Source: Eleginops maclovinus
Taxonomy: Eukaryota > Chordata > Actinopteri > Perciformes > Eleginopidae
Length of the DNA stretch: 64,000 nucleotides
Reading direction: 5' to 3'
Assembly (NCBI RefSeq): GCF_036324505.1
Contig: NC_086349.1
Span: 22,252,747 to 22,316,746 of the forward strand
The position numbers and the translations under genes were made by a program. The notes under the pieces were generated by a model that was given only the letters and a program-made list of their open reading frames with translations, was not told the origin of the DNA and did not search any database. The first letter of the stretch is position 1. Every line of letters starts with the position of its first letter. Shown here piece by piece: positions 59,464-64,000 of this stretch.

Positions 59464-60227
59464 GTAAGTTTCAGTTTCTCTTGAATAGCTCGTATATGTT
59501 GAATAACGCTTTCAAGTTGGATCATTTGTAATTGCGTTTGCCTCCTTTGTGTGTCGGTTTAGCCAAGTCACGAGCTAATGTTAGCTTTGACTGCCAGCAT
59601 GACACAGCTAGAACTTTGCACAGCTAAGCTAACCGCTACTTTTGTTAGCTTCGCTTTGAAAAGTATTTTTGACACAAACAATTGGCTCCAAACCTCTTAA
59701 AACGTTTTGATTAGACAGCATCACTATTGTTACGTTCGGACATGACGTTACAATATAAAACTATACGAAATATCTGTAATAATTAACAATAGAAAATTAA
59801 GGTATCCTACGTTGACCCAGTATGTGTTGTTAAGCAGTAATGCTACTCATGTCTTTTATGTAATTCATTTATCAAATATGATTTTATGTGTGTTAAGCAA
59901 TTTATACATTTACTATATTGTCTTGTAAGCAGAAGTTACTTGCATTATTATTTTAACTAAGTAACATTAGGTAGTAACACTAGCTGCATCAGTAAAAATG
60001 TAATGTTTCAGAGATTATTTTATTACCCAACTTGCTTTGGTTTACCATTTTATAAAGATATTTTGAGTTTCAGTACAATACACATATTTAAATGGTCTCA
60101 CACTGTACTTCTACTATCAATAATGACCAAGCCACAGTGAACTGATGTAAACTTGTGTGGTCCTACAAACCTGACCCCTTGTCTCTTTTCCTCCAGTATT
60201 CAGGCTTGTTTACAAAGAGATCTAAAG

Positions 60228-63200
60228 ATGTCGTCAGGTGCTCTGTTTCCAAGCTTGGTGAGTGGCTCCAGGGGAAGCTCCAGCAAGTACCTGGTTGAGT
60301 TTCGTGCTGGGAAAATGACCCTGAAGGGGAACGTGGTGACACCGGACAAACGCAAAGGCACGGTGTACATCCAGCAGTCAGACGACTCCCTGATTCACTT
60401 CTGCTGGAAGGACAGGACATCTGGGAATGTTGATGATGTGAGTTATCAGTAAATGTAATGAAACAAAATGAGGGCCGTGGCAGCACTCGTGTATGTTCTT
60501 TCAAATCATTCGTTATTTGTAGTTAAAAGCAATTCTGACACATTGACTCATAATCTACCTTGGCTTCCCCAGAGAGAGCAAGGTGACCTTGTCTTTATTC
60601 AGAGCTGCAGGGATGTTGATGCCTTGGCTTTTTCTCTGTGGGTAACTGGTTGATGATGATTTGTTGTGACAGAGAACAACCTCACTGGTCAACCTCTCTC
60701 TCTCCTCTCGTTTGAGTGTCCTATGTGTTTGGTTTCTGTTTCCAGGACCTGATTATCTTCCCTGATGACTGTGAATTCAAGAAGGTGAGCCAGTGCACCA
60801 CCGGACGAGTCTTTGTGCTGAAGTTCAAAGCCGGATCCAAGAGACTGTTCTTCTGGATGCAGGTGAGAGGAACATGCTCCTTGTGTTATTTCTGGGGGAG
60901 CAGAAATAAACACTGTCTTTATGAATGCATGACATCTGTGTCTATTTATATTCAGGCAGATGGTTGTTCAATAGAGGGAAAGTGAGTGGAAACATGAAGT
61001 GGTAGTCAATATCAGAGAAGAGATTAATACACAGCGCTGTAATCAGTGTATTTGTGAAGCAGCCACACATTTTACATGAAATCTGACTACTACTTTCTTT
61101 AATCTGCTCCGGCCCAAAGGGTTTTTACTAGTCAAATATAGAAGGTTAAATTATTCTTGCCTTAACAGGTTTCATTTATTTTTGAGCAATATGTTTTCAT
61201 TTTTTATCCTGGTCTGTGGGGAATTTGTCTCTGCTTACAAGGAATTCTTTCTTTCCTTAAGGAGCCAAAGTCTGATAAGGATGACGAGTACTGTCGTAAA
61301 GTGAACGAGTACCTGAACAACCCTCCAATTCCCGGAGCCGGAGGAAGCGGGGGAGGCAGCGGGCATGAACTCTCTGCACTGGGAGGAGAGGGAGGCCTGC
61401 AAAACCTGCTGGGAAATATGAGCCACAACCAGCTGATGCAGCTGATCGGGCCGACAGGACTGGGAGGACTGGGTGAGCAACACGCAATATTTCTCCGACA
61501 TGTGCTCAACACTGCACAAACTTGTATCTGTCGAGAGATGGGAAGTTACGTCAGAAAATAACCTTAAGAATGCTTTAAAAAGGAGATTATTATTTCAAGA
61601 AAAAGTTAAACTAGTGTTGGTAGTGCTTTTCAACAAATGTCATTCCTTGTTCTTCCTTTCTGACATATCTATTTGAGTCATCGTGAAATAAGGCTCACAG
61701 CTGCTCTGTTTTAAATACGAATCCAACATAAATTTGGACCCTTTTGTGATTTTGTTTTATTTTTGTCTAAGGAGGTCTGGGAGCTCTAGCAGGACCAGGA
61801 CTCGCTAACTTGCTGGGCAGCGGAGGGCCAGCCACCAGCAGCTCCTCCTCCAGGTGAGACACACAGATGGAGACTGTATTAAATTAAAAAATATGATAAA
61901 TTACTGCTGAACTCACCTGTTCCCCCTCCACCACAGCTCTCGCAGCCAATCAGCAGCTGCCACTCCTTCCTCAGGCGGGGCCACCAGACTGAGCACTACT
62001 CAGGCCCCAACCACCCCTGTGACTCCTGCTGCCTCGGTTGTCTCCCCTACTACTGTTGCTCCCTCCACACCAGGTATGTACACTTATTCGCCTTCAGCAG
62101 TGATCTACTGTAAATAATAAATCACCTTGAGATCTTTGTTAAGCTTCAGCAAAAAGCAGTCACAGCACCAATCAGAAAAGTTCAGAGTTTTTTTTGACTT
62201 GAAACACTTCATTAGCTGCACAAATGTCTCTCTCCTCATGGGGAACGATTGAGAAAAGAAAATATTAGTAGCTATCCAATTGCTGACTAGCAGAAGTTCT
62301 TAAACTCTTGTATCCCCCATACCCAACCCTAAAAAGAGTATCAAGAGATACATTTTCAGCAATTTAATACCCCATAGCTTTGTATTATCTGCACATAATC
62401 TTCCCTCGTCCCCCTTGCAGCCTCAGCTCAGACCCCGCTGACCCCGGCCTCTGTCGGAAGCCCTGGCTCTCACCAGCCCATCCAGCTCAGTGACCTTCAG
62501 AGCATCCTCGCCACCATGAACGTCCCAGCTACCTCAGCTGCTCAGGGAGCAGCAGGTGAGTGACTGAATGTGGAATAGGAGTCAGAATATCAGCCTTAGA
62601 TAAATGAGTGAGATATGAACTACTCATACTATCTCCGATGTCACTTCTCCGAGTAAGAGGAGAAATACTGGAAAAGGAGAGAGGTAATCCCTGAGTGTAT
62701 ATATTTAATCAAGCTGACTCCTCCTGTTCTGCAGTGGACCTAGCAAGCGTTTGCACCCCGGAGATGATGGCTCCCATCCTGACCAACGCTGAGGTCCAGC
62801 AGAGGCTCCTGCCCTTCCTTCCCAGCGGAGAAAGTCTACCTCAGAGCGCTGAGGAGATCCAGAACACCATCAACTCCCCTCAGTTTCAACAGGTAACACA
62901 CACACCCAGAAGCTCCAAATAAACAGAAATGTCCAATGTTGTTCCTCTGCTGAAATGAAAACACTTTGTAGCCACACGTAATAAGATGTGATTATAAGCT
63001 ACTGGTTGTGGCTAATAATGTCTTGGAATAGATACGGGTGATTTTAAGTTGTTAATTGTAAGAAGGGCAGCACAGTTTAATTAGACAACAGATGTGTTTT
63101 ATTGCTTTAATCTCCTCCACTGACTGGTTCCTCTCTCCCTCAGTCCATGAGCATGTTCAGCAGCGCTCTGGCCTCGGGGCAGCTCGGCCCGCTCATGAAC

Positions 63201-63411
63201 CAGTTCGGTTTGCCGGCTGAGGCTGTGGACGCCGCCAACAGAGGAGGTAAGAAGCACGCGGTAAAAGATAAGTCTTGGAAAAATGTGAATTCTTCCCTTT
63301 TGTAACATTGTTTTCTCTGTCTCCTTGTCAGACGTGGAGGCGTTTGCCAAAGCCATGCAGGGCAGTAAAGACGTGAAGAAGGAGGACGACGAAGACATGA
63401 GTCTGGATTAG
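60228..63411 (+). CDS. adrm1: adrm1: 26S proteasome ubiquitin receptor Rpn13
   Basis: Rpn13 docks on PSMD1/Rpn2 at the proteasome base-lid, binds ubiquitin through its Pru domain and recruits and activates the deubiquitinase UCHL5. Coding exons (+): 60228-60437, 60746-60862, 61262-61472, 61772-61853, 61937-62073, 62421-62555, 62735-62892, 63144-63246, 63332-63411. They sum to 1233 nt, 410 residues (human about 407). All junctions are GT-AG and in phase. The Pru domain is about residues 15-130, including [25 protein letters not shown], the FPDDCEF segment with the conserved reactive Cys, and RLFFWMQ. A Gly/Ser/Ala/Thr/Pro linker covers about residues 135-265 with [14 protein letters not shown] and [12 protein letters not shown]. 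The DEUBAD region follows ([42 protein letters not shown]). The end is EDMSLD. A noncoding exon ends at 59463; the ATG lies 31 bp into exon 2, which starts at 60197. Confidence 0.98.
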
Positions 63412-63690
63412 AGCGCACACTGCCAAGCCTTTCCTTTAGGACCTTTTTCTCTTTAAAGTGGTCTTACACTTTTCTGTACCGAATGCAACACTGCTGCTCA
63501 CTCAGGATGAAAAGTGTTAAGCAGAGCAGTTAACATGTGTGTTTTTACGGTGATTATCATTTATCACCAGCTCTGTTGCAGTGTGTCAGCCTTACATGTG
63601 AGTGATTTCTTTCTATTTAAAAGGCTTTTATCCCCACCCCCTAATTCACACTTAATTAAAATCATATTGGCAAACAAAAACAACTTGCTT
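63412..63690 (+). other. adrm1: adrm1 3' UTR
   Basis: It follows the TAG at 63409-63411. An ATTAAA poly(A) signal variant lies at 63655-63660, so the transcript probably ends near 63680. Confidence 0.6.
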
Positions 63691-63724
63691 CAAGACTCAT
63701 CTTTTTGAAAACGGGACTCAAAAG

Positions 63725-64000
63725 ACCAGATAGTGAAGTTTGTATGAAAAAAAACTTTATTAAAAATACATTTACAACACATGGGGTGGGGGGTGGGGGG
63801 AGGCAGGAGTGAGGGAGAGGGACAGCTTATTCATTCTGTGAGATATTTCTTTAAAAAGTGGTTATATTACATACAAGATTCACACTCATGTTTGGTACAT
63901 TTTTACATTTGTGACGGAAAAGAGACGGGAACGCTGCCTGCGAACTGGACACGAGCCGACAGACGGGGTGTAATGCGCTCGCGCTTCATCTGGGAATTAA
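63725..64000 (-). other. 3' end of a convergent minus-strand gene (identity unproven; lama5 by synteny)
   Basis: A canonical minus-strand AATAAA (63756-63761) in an A/T-rich context faces the adrm1 3' end. In human the convergent neighbour of ADRM1 is LAMA5, so this may be the lama5 3' UTR. I recognise no laminin coding motif in the 240 bp available. Confidence 0.4.

Noticed and set aside
60163..60504. Minus-strand 113-residue frame
   Set aside because: Antisense of adrm1 coding exon 1; the plus-strand Pru domain accounts for the sequence.

Overview
This is a vertebrate nuclear window, almost certainly from a ray-finned (teleost) fish. It has multi-exon genes with GT/AG introns, AT-rich noncoding DNA, many long CA/GT microsatellites, hAT-type MITEs and a tRNA-derived SINE. 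It also holds a gene set (TPD52L2, DNAJC5, ADRM1) that maps to human 20q13.33. No prokaryotic or viral gene was recognised.

Layout, left to right. 794-865 (+): a tRNA-Glu(CTC) gene. About 1.4-21.9 kb (-): tpd52l2 (tumor protein D54), with seven core coding exons and three symmetric alternative exons, promoter near 21.7-21.9 kb and a long 3' UTR reaching towards 1.4 kb. 24.3-37.0 kb (-): a muscle RING-finger (MuRF) type TRIM gene (RING, B-box, coiled coil, COS box). It carries a very long acidic C-terminal region and, unusually, a hydrophobic membrane-anchor-like last exon; trim101 is the best candidate name. About 39.0-59.3 kb (-): dnajc5 (cysteine string protein alpha), four coding exons at 41.8-43.7 kb, a 2.8 kb 3' UTR and a 15.3 kb first intron leading to a noncoding exon at 59.1 kb. 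59.2-63.7 kb (+): adrm1 (proteasomal ubiquitin receptor Rpn13), nine coding exons, head-to-head with dnajc5 over a shared promoter region. After 63.75 kb the bases look like the 3' end of another minus-strand gene; by human gene order this may be lama5.

I rebuilt the coding exons by hand. Every junction keeps frame and has canonical GT/AG ends: tpd52l2 core 219 codons including stop, TRIM 839, dnajc5 197, adrm1 411. The genes do not form an operon. They are neighbours in a conserved syntenic block with roles in vesicle traffic (TPD52L2), synaptic chaperoning (DNAJC5), ubiquitin ligation in muscle (MuRF/TRIM) and proteasome substrate capture (ADRM1).

The most interesting items are as follows. 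(1) The MuRF-like protein has two possible hydrophobic C-terminal tails, one spliced and one from reading through the donor. Human MuRFs, as I know them, have none. (2) Microsatellites sit in splice signals: a GT tract forms the donor side of TRIM exon 7, and a GAG tract lies in the polypyrimidine region of tpd52l2 exon 5. (3) Two closely related hAT elements flank TRIM exon 10 with perfect 8-bp target duplications, one of them in a telomere-like sequence. (4) tpd52l2 has three in-frame cassette exons giving combinatorial isoforms.
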